This document shows, piece after piece, positions 10,845-23,526 of a stretch of DNA of 64,000 nucleotides (position 1 is the stretch's first letter; every line of letters begins with the position of its first letter). A program made the position numbers and the translations under genes. The stretch comes from Welwitschia mirabilis (lineage: Eukaryota > Gnetophyta > Gnetopsida > Welwitschiales). The stretch spans positions 149,502,139-149,566,138 of the forward strand of contig JBOZIK010000001.1 of assembly GCA_051453625.1 (NCBI GenBank), written 5' to 3'. Below the pieces are notes generated by a model that did no database searches, was not told the DNA's origin, and worked only from the letters and a program-made list of their open reading frames with translations.

Positions 10845-13800
10845 TCATACTATAAAAAAGAAATACCTATGCTACTATAGATAAAGGTAAAATGATATTG
10901 TAGGCAAGCATCCAAACTGAAATACTCACTAGAGTAATGACAACTCTCAAACTCCCAGCAACCTTCCTTGGCAACAACAGTAAGATGTAGTAGTGCGTAT
11001 TTATACAATGTTACATCCTAAGTAGAATCTTATCAATCATAAATATAATGAATAAACACAACACCTCAACATAGACAAGAGTAACTTGAATGTCATAATC
11101 TATCTAAGGACAAGTTAGGAATCAATAGAAAATAACTTGCAATGCATGAAAGTAAAATTCAATAAACTCATTTAAAGCTAAGTTAGGAAAAGGAAATAAC
11201 AATGCCTCTAATCTAAAATAACCATAAACAACCTTGATAAAGGTTGCTCTCATAACCTATATCAATAAAAAAAAACTATCACCAGATTAGAAGCAACATA
11301 AGCTATGAGGGTGAGAAGCAAACATGGATTGAAATCAGAAAAAGAAATGTTTTATATTAGAACCACATCTATGTTACAAATTAGCTACACCTCAATGGAA
11401 AAAAATCTCCCTAATACCAAGGTGAATGTCTCTTTGTAACTACAAGGATGGACCTCTAGCCCTTCAATCTCCTATCACAAGAATTTCAAGTACAAATGAA
11501 GACAACCAGGAGTCGAGGATGAGATCACTATTTATTGACTTAAAAGTACATAACAAGATATATAGAAAGACATAAGTAAAATTGTAATGGTTACATGAGA
11601 AAAAATAGACACATATGTGGTAGAAGGTAGGTTAATGTTTAGTGTAGATGTTACAATAGTATTATATGGGTCATCATCTAGATGACTAGGGAGATGATGC
11701 CATCTCATAATTAATCCATATCAACTGCTAGATTGATTACAGTCAGCATCCCTATTGGCATGAATTACTCGTTCACCCATATAGTGATCTGGATGATTAG
11801 GTGGATAATGACTTTTTATAAATCTTTAATCAATGCATCAGCCTTAATGTTTTATAAGAAGTTGTCTCAGAAATGTAAAGTATTCAAAATTACTCAAAAT
11901 GCTATAAATCATCATGGAGATTACATGTTTTCATCTCTTTCATCTTAGCTCTCCATTATCATAGAAATCAAGAATTTACCTATCTATTAACTACAAAACC
12001 ACTCAAAATGCCCTATCAAATATGCATAAGTTGGTAGTTTAATAATATTATTAGATCCTACATGCATGGAAGTACTATATTACAACTAAGTATAGTTTCA
12101 TCTAAATGATTTTTTATTATTATAGTGATTCCACTTTCTTTCATAAATACATGAGTACAAATTCTAATGAGACATACTTTATTTAGAATATGTTCTCTTC
12201 AGTGTGGCTTTCTGAGTGCTTAAGAAGATAATCATATCAACATGAGTATCATACTAGCTTGCATATTTTTTGAGATTATCATCCTACCTATAAAGAAGTA
12301 CTTTAACCTTTATTGTTATCTTATTTTTTAGACCTAAGAACTATCTTTTTATCTACTTCATCTCTGTATTCTCATTCCTTATAAGAGTTCTTACAAAATA
12401 ACAAGAAAATGTTATTCTTAAGAAAGCATGACATTCTATAGTTCTATTAGTGTTAATCAAGATTTTTCTCTCTCTTCTATACCTATTATAATTTTTCTTG
12501 ATGAATTAAGGGATCTAATAAATAAAATCCCTCTTAATCATTCTATACAAGTAGTAAACTATCTTATGAACCTCTTACTATTTAAGAATGATGTTTTATT
12601 AAGTTACAAAAGAAAAAAAAGTTTACAAGATCTACTACATAACATGGATAAATTTTTCCATTAATGTAAAATAAAGATTAATGTTAAAATACAAAGAGGA
12701 AGGAAAAAAATAAATCAAAGTTATGATTTATAACACACATGATACTGTCTTTTTCCTTAAATAGAAAGTAAAAAAGTTGATATTATTTCATTGTATATAT
12801 TCTTAGTATTGAAATGATATAAGAATTATAGGTGGAATGAGGCCATAAATCAAAGGGTTACTAAAGGTATTAAAGCGTATTTACCTTAAAACAAAATTAA
12901 AAAAAATGCAATTCTGTGTATTCATAAATAATGTATTTCAATTTTTAATTTAACAAACATATCTATATGACTATGTTATTTATTATCCTATATTAATAGG
13001 TAAATACTAGAAGAAAATAGAGGAAGTTCAAAAACAAATCCTCCTAGAAGAATTTAAAGAAAAACATTAAATGTAATAAGACATTATGCTTATTAAAGTT
13101 GAATGCATGTCTTTGAAGGTAAATACATGTTATGGTATCAATTTGTACTCTTTTATATAAAATATACCCATCAATTATTTAGCATAAGACTTAAAAATCT
13201 TGTCACAAATTTGCAAAAAAACACATTTGTAGAATGAAGTTAATCAAAATGTTGTAAATAAGTAAATACTTCTTGTAGAGAGTTTAGAAAATTGATTTGA
13301 AATAAGGAAGATGTATTTTTATATTTTATGAATAAAAATGAAATGAAAGGAATGCAATGATGATGATGATGAGATAAAATAGGTGAACATGAAATACAAT
13401 CCTAATTTCAAGTTCTAATCAATTTAACCAATCTATTATCATCTATATTGATCCTTATAATGTATATTAATTAAAAATAAATTTCACTCTAACCATAACC
13501 AACATAAGTTATAAAAAGGATAAGAGGAAAAATGGCATAAATAAATTAATTATTTATTAACCAAAATGTCTCACATCCACTTTAAAAGTAGTTACTCGTT
13601 AATGGAGGAAATAGATCTCAACATTAAGGTAAGCTTTGCTTTTAAGCTAGATGAAACCCTTAATCAATTAAACTCTAAGTTTTCATAAGAATAATTGATG
13701 TATGAAATATTCTTATAAATGGAGGCTTAAGGGCCTTTTATAAATGAAGGTAAGATTGAGGTGATCAGGAGCATTTGGTTTTAAATGGTGATGGTGATTA

Positions 13801-15327
13801 CAACTGGGTAGTTATAATTTATGTCATGTACTTAAGATAGGATGGAAGAAATTTCTTGTTTTCTACCATTAGGTGGAATCTTCATCTTCTTGTGTTAGGT
13901 GGAATTTGTTATGATAAGTACAACACTTGGCCTTTGAATCGTAATGCCTCTACTAACTAATGCTATTACCATGTCACTGCCATGATTCCACTCTAGTACT
14001 TTGTCCTTTAATGCTTTGTCTTTTAGTAATAGGTGGAATTTTATTGCTTCCTTTAGTAGTGCTTCCCTCAAATACTTCATAATTACTTTGTTTTGATCCA
14101 AAGTATTATTAATTCTTTATATTTGATTACTAACATTCAAAAAGCCATAAAAACACACTTGAAACCATATGTCAAGTGCAACAAGTTGGCCACCCATCAT
14201 AGCATCCTACTAAGCATTTACTAAGAAAGGGGAAAAGAATAGATTAAGCCAACTTGGAAAGGTAATGAAAAATAACATTTAAAAAAGACAATTACCTTGT
14301 TAAGTGTAAAGTACATTTCATCCATCTCTAATAAGAAACGATATTCAATTTTGTCATCATATAAAGGTATGCATTAAGTTTAAATATATGATTTGAGTTT
14401 ATGAAAAAAAATAATTCCACATAAAAAGCGATTTTTTAAATATCTAATGAATTAACTCTTTGATGTTTTATATAAATAAGGATCCCACTAGAGTCATACA
14501 TGTGTTGGAAGTAAAAGAGTAACAACATAAGAAAAAGGTACTTTAGCATATGAAATATTACAAAAAATGCATCAAGGATAACAGATAAAGTATAGAAGAA
14601 AAATATACAAGCATAAAATAAGAAAGAAAATGAAATTAATCCAAATCAAGCTAAAGCATCATTAAAATAAACATTGAATTACTTAGGTTCTAAATGCTAA
14701 CCTCTTAAAACCTAATAGTTTATTTAAAATTTAAAGGAATTTAAAATTATTTTTTTAAAATATTAAATTTATTACTATAACGCTATGGTATTATAATAAA
14801 TAGAAAAACTATAGTTAATAACTTTGAAATTATTTGATTTAATGAATAGAGATAAATACATTGCATTAAAAGATATTCTAATTGAAGTTGATCACTTATC
14901 AATAGTTTCTTATTTACAATTAAATATATATGGATTTCAATTAGTAAAACATCATGATTTTGTTTGAATAGAATAGATGAAAATGAAATGTAGTAATTGA
15001 AATTAACATATCATAACTGTAATCTTAAGCATTAACTTAAAGAATGGCTATAAATTAATAATACTTGATAATGTGATAATCATGGCATACTTTGAGGTGT
15101 ATCTTCTTTTACCTTGGATTCCTACCATTATAAAGTTTTCATTTATGAACCACTATTCTTGGCTTTATCATAAGTGATAGAACTCATCAAATAGGACATA
15201 GGCTATTAAGTAACTTTATTTCTAGAGTGGTAATTCTCGAGATAGATTAGGAGTGATTATCAAAAGTGCTTAAATAGTATAAATTAATGTATGTTTTTAT
15301 TTTAAAAATTATCTTTTCTTTTTTTCT

Positions 15328-15328
<1 letters not shown>
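10845..15328. other. Unassigned AT-rich stretch
   Basis: I see no convincing gene. A segment near 11670-11810 contains one exact TCATCTAGATGA palindrome and a diverged second one, like the LTRs of the local Ty3/gypsy family. It may be a decayed LTR or flank of that family. Small frames at 12428-12664 (plus) and 13895-14101 (minus) have no recognisable domain and are of a length expected by chance. Confidence 0.5.
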
Positions 15329-15388
<60 letters not shown>

Positions 15389-15434
15389 CCCTCCCCCCCT
15401 CCCCTCCCTTCCTCCCTCCCTTTCTCTCTCTCTA
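15329..15434. repeat. (TC)n microsatellite with C-rich tail
   Basis: Roughly 27 TC units are followed by a CCCCTCCCC-type pyrimidine tract and a short CT tract. The homopyrimidine strand asymmetry could form triplex DNA. An 898-N gap (15480-16377) starts 46 bases later, so the tract probably broke the assembly. Confidence 0.95.
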
Positions 15435-15479
15435 TTTTTCCTACATAAATATAGAAAGAAACTTATGCATTATCAAAGT

Positions 15480-16377
15480 NNNNNNNNNNNNNNNNNNNNN
15501 NNNNNNNNNNNNNNNNNNNNNNNNNNNNNNNNNNNNNNNNNNNNNNNNNNNNNNNNNNNNNNNNNNNNNNNNNNNNNNNNNNNNNNNNNNNNNNNNNNNN
15601 NNNNNNNNNNNNNNNNNNNNNNNNNNNNNNNNNNNNNNNNNNNNNNNNNNNNNNNNNNNNNNNNNNNNNNNNNNNNNNNNNNNNNNNNNNNNNNNNNNNN
15701 NNNNNNNNNNNNNNNNNNNNNNNNNNNNNNNNNNNNNNNNNNNNNNNNNNNNNNNNNNNNNNNNNNNNNNNNNNNNNNNNNNNNNNNNNNNNNNNNNNNN
15801 NNNNNNNNNNNNNNNNNNNNNNNNNNNNNNNNNNNNNNNNNNNNNNNNNNNNNNNNNNNNNNNNNNNNNNNNNNNNNNNNNNNNNNNNNNNNNNNNNNNN
15901 NNNNNNNNNNNNNNNNNNNNNNNNNNNNNNNNNNNNNNNNNNNNNNNNNNNNNNNNNNNNNNNNNNNNNNNNNNNNNNNNNNNNNNNNNNNNNNNNNNNN
16001 NNNNNNNNNNNNNNNNNNNNNNNNNNNNNNNNNNNNNNNNNNNNNNNNNNNNNNNNNNNNNNNNNNNNNNNNNNNNNNNNNNNNNNNNNNNNNNNNNNNN
16101 NNNNNNNNNNNNNNNNNNNNNNNNNNNNNNNNNNNNNNNNNNNNNNNNNNNNNNNNNNNNNNNNNNNNNNNNNNNNNNNNNNNNNNNNNNNNNNNNNNNN
16201 NNNNNNNNNNNNNNNNNNNNNNNNNNNNNNNNNNNNNNNNNNNNNNNNNNNNNNNNNNNNNNNNNNNNNNNNNNNNNNNNNNNNNNNNNNNNNNNNNNNN
16301 NNNNNNNNNNNNNNNNNNNNNNNNNNNNNNNNNNNNNNNNNNNNNNNNNNNNNNNNNNNNNNNNNNNNNNNNNNNNN
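15480..16377. other. Assembly gap (898 N)
   Basis: Undetermined bases. The long frames crossing it on both strands are artefacts. Confidence 0.99.
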
Positions 16378-17810
16378 GTCCTTATCTGCATTTTCTCTTC
16401 TTTTCTTCTTTAATATTGTTATCTAATAAACACAGCAGAATGTAAGACCAAATTAACCTTATTCATTTATTAGAATTTCTATATTATAAGAAAGATAGAT
16501 CATATTCATATTATATATTTACCTATAATTAATTTTTAGATCATTTTGATTTACAAATAATAGTGATGCTGTAAGTTTTTGTCCTTCATTTTTTTCCTAC
16601 TTTTATATCACATATCAAAATATCTTATAAATAGTTGAGGATATGTAAACGTATTGTCAACATACATGGATAAGTTTTAAGGATAATACCTAATCAATAT
16701 GAGAGGAGGTTGAAACTCTAATTAATTGCATTCAACATCAATATCCAACCATCCTCTCGATGTGATTTAGTTCTACTTTAAGTTATCATCTATACAAACA
16801 TGATTCAACTCAACTACATAAGCTTTCACTTTCTTTTAATATACTTCTAGTATAGGTAACAGGTAGTACATGAGGTAGATGCATGTGTACAAATTACCCC
16901 CACTTCTTAAAGCATCTCTATATGATGCAACATGATCCATTGATATCAAGGGATCAAGATATTAAGTTATATAAGCTCATACATGGGTAAGTTAGGAGAG
17001 TGATGATTACATCCAATTCCAGAAGGTTATTATAAGAAAAGAAAAAAGAAAAAAGAAAAAATGCAATGCAACCCACCTTAGTGATGAGATCGAAGTATGG
17101 AAATGAAAATTATTAGAACTATCTTGATTCAATCCTATTACCACATAAATACATGCAAATAATTCTAACTAATGTTAGTATTTAAAGAATTATTTATTAG
17201 TTATAATAATTCTAATCATTATTTATTTTATTTTATACACACACACACCCATTAAAAAAATACAAGCATATAAAAACATTTCTATATTCAAGATTATAAT
17301 AATAATAATAATATATAAACAAAATATTCTTTTATTTTAAATAATAATAAAAATATTTAAATATATCAAATAAAATTTTAATAATATACTTAAGAAAACT
17401 AAAACATACTGGGAGTTATGAAAATATTAGAAACATTCTTCAATATGAATTAGTGCAAAGAAGGTAAACAACAGGATGTATAGCTCAATCATAATCATCA
17501 ATATATAAATATTTATGCAATATTCACATGGCTATATTATAAAAAAATAAAAAAAAATGATGATAAGCTAGAGACTACTTATGTTACTTGAACTACAACG
17601 TTGAAAAATCTTACAAGCATGCACATCTATGATAAGCTAAAGATAAAGGATCAAAGAGGTACTTCTACAAATAAATACTACTTATAGGTTAATTTAACTT
17701 AAATTTACTAATAAAAAAATATTTTATTCACTTAATTTACCCATAAAAGTTTTTGTAATAATTTTTCTATAATTTTAAACATTAATTATAACATTTTTTG
17801 GCTCTAAGTA
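16378..17810. other. Unassigned AT-rich stretch
   Basis: No frame or domain is recognised. It holds a short CA run near 17236 and a TAA run near 17298. Confidence 0.5.
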
Positions 17811-18981
17811 GACATCATGATTAATAATTAATTAATTATAAAGAGAAAAATTATATTACTTTTTAATAAACTAGACAAATTCTTAGAATATAACTTAAAC
17901 TATCTTGGAATTATAAACTTTTTTTTTTAATGTTATCATTCAAGGCTAAAAAATGTCAAAATTTCTAAAATTACAGTCTTAGTACACTACACTAAAATGA
18001 TCATAACTTTTAAAATACTTTTAAGTTTTTAAATAATTCAAGATGTTTTGGAAAGCTTATTCAATGTTATACAACTTAAAATACTCAAGTTTGCGAACAT
18101 GTTGACAGATTGGTGTAGAAACATAAATTACTTATCTACTATTTTTTGTATTTATTTTCTAAGATATTTTAATAAATAATTTTTTAAAAATAATTATCCA
18201 TTAGAAAAATTACTATTTTTACATTTTCACATTAATAATACAAATTTGGACTTACATAAAACATTTCAATAATTTATACCTAATAAATAATGAGATATAA
18301 TGTTTTTATCTTATGCCTTTATTCTATAAACTTTATTTTTGATACAAAAAAATATGATAAATTTTTTACCACTATTTAGGCAATAACTTAGATCATTAAA
18401 GTAATGGTTGTACTAACTAATTACTTATAAGAAAAAAATCAATTGTGAAAGAAAAATCATTGTAGAAAGAAAACTCAAATCAAGTGAAAAAAACCATTTA
18501 CCATGAGCCTTGGGATTTTCCATGAAAGAGTACTATCCTAAAGAGATTTTTGAGGATCATACTTTACCCCTNNNNNNNNNNNNNNNNNNNNNNNNNNNNN
18601 NNNNNNNNNNNNNNNNNNNNNNNNNNNNNNNNNNNNNNNNNNNNNNNNNNNNNNNNNNNNNNNNNNNNNNNACATTGTAGTTAAAAATTAATAATTAATT
18701 AATAATAAAGTAAAAAATAAATTTTATTAGTTTTTCAAAAACTAAACACATAATAGGATTCTTATAATCTAACCTAAAATATCCTAGAATTCTAAAAATT
18801 TTATTTCTAAGATTATCATTTAAGGTTAAAAACTATCAAATTTTATAAAATTACAGTCCTATTGCATTACACTAAAATAACCATCACATTCAAAGTTCTT
18901 TGAGGTTTTAACTGATTGAAGATGTTTTAGTAAGCATATTCAGTTTTCTACCACTTAGAATACTCAAGTTTGCAGATATGT

Positions 18982-19042
<61 letters not shown>

Positions 19043-19509
19043 AAAAAATGAATTACTAGTTTATTATTGTCTTCATTTATTTTCTAATGTATTTTAACAA
19101 ATAAAATTTTTTAAAAGAACTATCCAATTAAAAAATAATATTTTTTACACTTTCATGTTTATAACACAATACTATACTTATAGAAAACATCTTACTAATT
19201 TATACCCACTAAGTAGTAAGAAATATTGTTTTAATACCATGTCTCTATTTTATAAATTTAATCTTAGCCATAATAAAAATATGATAAAGTTTTTACAACT
19301 AGTTAAACAATATCTTAGATCATTAAAATAATGGGTANNNNNNNNNNATTAACTAATTACTTATAAAATATCCTAATGAAGTTATTAATTCAAATCATTA
19401 TTAAAAGAAAAACCAAATCAATTAAAAAAAAGTCATTTACTATGAGCCTTAATATTTCCATGAAAAACTACTACCCCTAAGATATTTTTGAGGATTAGAC
19501 TTTACCCCT
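17811..19509. repeat. Diverged ~0.8 kb direct duplication around a gap
   Basis: Unit A (17811-18571) and unit B (18672-19509) share the same order of blocks: 'taataattaattaat', 'aaaattacagtc', 'cattacactaaaat', 'gatgtttt', 'tactcaagtttgc', 'catttac.atgagcctt' and 'gactttacccct'. Unit B also has an (AT)n expansion. A 100-N gap (18572-18671) lies exactly between them and a 10-N gap sits at 19338. Divergence is clearly higher than for an assembly overlap, so this looks like an old tandem duplication or a pair of LTRs from a degraded element. Confidence 0.75.
18983..19036. repeat. (AT)n microsatellite
   Basis: A run of about 26 AT units lies inside unit B of the direct duplication and is absent from unit A, so it expanded after the duplication. 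Confidence 0.95.
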
Positions 19510-22500
19510 GATAAGATGGTTATAATGCATAATATATAAAAATAAATAATACTAAAATATATATGGTTCTTAATTTTTTTCTTTTTAATAGTGAACTATC
19601 CTAGTTACTTGGCCATAATCATGCATTAGTAATCCTCTATCACCAAGAATAAGAGACTCTTCATATCTTACTATAATATATTGATGAGAGTCAAAAAAGA
19701 GATCATATGAATAATAAAAGTAAAGATCTTACTTAGTAAATTTAGTAAGGCCTTGTTAGCTAAAGATTAATGAAGATCGAAGCTCAAGAGTTCCTTATCT
19801 TTAAGCTTTAAGCTCCACAATTAAGAAAATGAAAGAAATAGAAAGAAAGAGAGAGAAAGAGAGAGGAATAAATAAATGCACTTGTATGAAACAAAAGAAA
19901 AGCATCTCCTCTTTATAAGAGAGGAAACGATCTCTATATATAGATAAACAAAGGCACATAGCTCAAGATCACATTATTAGCATTGATAAATAGGATAAAC
20001 AATAAGTGACATTGGAGTATAAAATGAGATCATATTTATGACTCATGCACCTAAGTAGGATGAGTAATGTTCTATCTTTAATTAGCAAGAGTAATTACAT
20101 GCATCATTTCATCATGCTAGCTCTTTTTAATCTTTTATAGGCTCCTAATTAAGTTTAATTAATCTAAGATATACATTAAAAAATAAATTCATAAATCTCA
20201 AGATTATCATGTGGCATAATGAGATAATACCTTTAATTTGAATTAATACAACAATGAGTATGCTATAAACCAAGTGTCCTTACAAATCTCAAAAATATAA
20301 AAGTCATGGTAGAGTAAATCTACTAATTTATCATTCTTGGTTCTATGTGAGGATCTGTGTACTTGTTCAAATTGTTATTTATTTCAAAATGCATAAAATC
20401 TATGAATCACACAACATAAAAAATATATTTATTATATATATCTATATCACATTTACCAAGAATTTAAATTGGTAAACAAAATGTAAAATATATTATTATG
20501 TCTCTTGAAAATTTTAATTTTTAATTTTACCATGTGATTTTAATTCCTCATATAATAGGATTATCTACTTTTAAATGTTTAGATAGATTTTTTTAATAAA
20601 AATATTTTAACATAATTTTGATCTTCTCATGATAAATTATAAAAATTGTAAACTAAGGTTAATTTTAAAATGACATCATTTTTGATAAGGAGCTTAAATA
20701 AGGATAATTAATCTTTGATTGAAAGCTTGTACTTAGTATTCAAGCACATAAGGTTTACAAAATATAGGATATGATATAATGCTTTTCAATTAGATGAAAT
20801 AAAATTGATCATCCATAAATTACAAAAGCCTAAAATGATTAAAGATTCTATATAATGAAAAACTAAAGTAAAATAAAGTTAATAGATGTTGAAAAAGAGA
20901 AACCATTAAGTAATTACATTTACATAAGGGTAAGTGGTGGAAATATCCTCAATAAAAGTGGTTTCACTAAGTCAATTACTTTAAGTACAATATAGCTTCT
21001 TTAATTTTCATTTATTGCTATGCCAAAAATATAGATATTCCAATAGAGTTATTGCATTATATGTTTTCAAGAAAAAAAAAAGGACCTATCCATATGAAAA
21101 TTAATTGATAGAACATGAAAAGTACATGATTATTTTTTAAAAAATCAATTAATGAAAAATAAAATATATTAATAATACCTTAATAACACAAATTTCATAA
21201 GCCAAATAAGAGATAAAGAATTGATTAGATTTCGTTAAAAAATAATCTCTTATTAAATTCATGTAAATCATAATTACCATTAAATGATTTATTAATGGCA
21301 CTACTAAAAGAATGAATTTAGAAAATATTAGAAGGTTTCTTAGGATGATTAATTAGGGATTCTTAGTAAGACTAAGTGTTGTGCTACTAAATTGTGTATA
21401 TTTGATAGGGTATTTTAAGTAGTTTTGTAGGACATTAAATAGGTTTCTGCTAAGATTAAACAATAATTAGAAGCTAAGAAAAATATCACAAAAACATGCA
21501 ATCTTCATTATATTTGATAGAATTTCAAGAAAATTACAATACTTATTATTTGAAGTAGCAATCTTGTAATCAAAGAGGCTAATTTAATAAGAAATATCTT
21601 TACAAGACCCATTGTTTGGACAACTGTACAGATAACAGAAGTAGTTATGATGACTAGGACATTTACTAGACTAATCTAGTAGTTAATGTGGAGCCTGTAT
21701 GATATGACATCATCTCCTGTGATGTTTAAACTATAAGTAGGATGACATCTAAATATAATACTTTATCAAACTTCACCAATCGTTGACCATGTGCCTTGTT
21801 CCTTCTTGTACTACTATTAGGTTTTACCATGTCTATTAGTATTTACTATTTTTAGAGTTATTATTTGTAATAAATACTTCTTTCATTCTATACTCAGACT
21901 TTATCTTATTTGGCATCAAAAATTCATGTGATAAGGGATTAAAGTATAGGAGATCCATCCTTTTTCATTCCAGAGAGACATCTTACTTAGTTTTGGGCTA
22001 TGTATCCTTCATTGAAATACTACTACCTTGTAACATAGATGTTATTTCAAATTAATTAAAACTTTATTTTTATTTCCACATCTTTTGTTATGTGTATCTC
22101 TCTTATGGTTTATGTTATTTATGATTCCATGATAGATTCATCTATGATATAGTTCATGAGGATAACCTTTGTTAAGATTAACATTATTAGTTTAGATGCA
22201 TTGCGTTTTAGTTCCTAGATTAACTTGCATTATTTTCATACTTTGTTCAATGCACCTAATATCTTAGGTTGGTCGTGGTCTAGTGATGGATTTTATTGAT
22301 TAATCTAAGCTATAAAATAATGATTTCTATGATAGGTTGATTTGATAATTAAATAGATGTTGTGTTTATAATAGAACTTGCATCTCATTTGCATAGTATG
22401 TTTCTTTGTATCGTTTACTTGCATTATTACTTTATTCTATAGGAAAGTGCATAAGTGCTTTGTTTCAAATTAATTCTCTTTCTTTTCACCTATTCCTTTA

Positions 22501-22606
22501 ATGAAATTATGACATTTGAATCACTTCCATCTATATTAGTGTCTTGTATTATGTACTATATATANNNNNNNNNNTTGTTTGAGGATTTTAACATTTGTAT
22601 GCATAC
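19510..22606. other. Unassigned AT-rich stretch
   Basis: No gene is recognised. Near 21600-21930 there is an LTR-like ending: an AATAAA-type signal at 21868, then 'TTGGCATCAAA' near 21911, which loosely resembles a tRNA-Met primer binding site. This is weak and may be chance. A purine tract lies at 19830-19865, and a 10-N gap occurs at 22565-22574. Confidence 0.4.
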
Positions 22607-22860
22607 CACTATAAGAAATATAGGCTAAAATGCCTTAAAAGGTCTTAAAATCTTTTAAGGCATTTTTCCACAGAAAGATTAAAAAGTCTTGCCTTAAAAG
22701 CTAATATGCTTTTAAGGCATTTCTAAGGCATTTTAATAAAAAGACTTAAAAGGTCTTTTGAGGAATTTTTTAAAGAAACATCTTAAAAGATCTTTTGAGG
22801 CATTTGATGTGTTTTATAGCATTTTATCAAATAAAAATCTCAAAAGGCATTACCTTGGAA
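22607..22860 (+). repeat. CACTA left terminal inverted repeat and subterminal repeats
   Basis: A 5'-CACTA terminus is followed by at least six TTTTAAGGC/GCCTTAAAA units, several arranged as hairpins (for example GCCTTAAAAGG...CTTTTAAGGC). In characterised CACTA elements such subterminal motifs bind the accessory transposon protein. Confidence 0.7.
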
Positions 22861-23526
22861 CAAAAAAAATATGGAATAAAAGCCCTTGAAGTGTAGTTAG
22901 CACATCCCTAAATCATTGTCTCATGAACTGCATCAACTAAATTTTTGTCATCATCACATGAACTACATCTTCATTTAAATATTATCATTACATTTTTAGT
23001 CTCCAATGCTTGAATTCAAAGGATTTTATATGGAACCATATTAGTATAGTCTAACCTATGCTAAATAAATAGTGCATATGAAGTTCTAAGACCAAACCCC
23101 ACCTCTTAAGAAGAAAATTACAATCAACAAATAAAATGTTTGTCATCCATTAAATGGTACTTGTTCAAAATATATGTATGCATAACTAAGTTAAAATGTC
23201 ACACATAACACCAAATTATAAAAGATGCATCCTGATTATAGAACTAAAGTAGACAAGATGCATCCTTTGGTTAGGAATAAAAGTAGACAAGATTCTAAAT
23301 AACATGTAAGTAATTAAGCTTAAATAAATAATGGCAATTTCTCCATTACATCACATGGAATAAATAATATGTAAATTCACAAACAATATACAAATTCATA
23401 AACATAAACTCTTGACCTTTTATAAGCATGATTTGTTGTGGTAAGTCTCCACTTCTGACTTTAGGGCCCTAAGATAAGGTATATATATTTAAAAGAAAAA
23501 GAAATTATTTTGATTAAAAATCACAA
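22861..23526. other. Unassigned interior of the candidate CACTA element
   Basis: No frame is recognised. A short imperfect tandem repeat lies near 23222-23295, with two copies of 'agatgcatcct...aagtagacaag'. Confidence 0.5.

Noticed and set aside
10171-10848. 225-codon minus-strand open frame
   Set aside because: Almost entirely undetermined bases; open only because N codons cannot be stops.
13895-14101. 68-codon minus-strand frame
   Set aside because: No recognisable domain or conserved neighbour; length is within chance expectation.
15441-16445. Frames of more than 300 codons on both strands
   Set aside because: They span the 898-N gap and have no sequence content.
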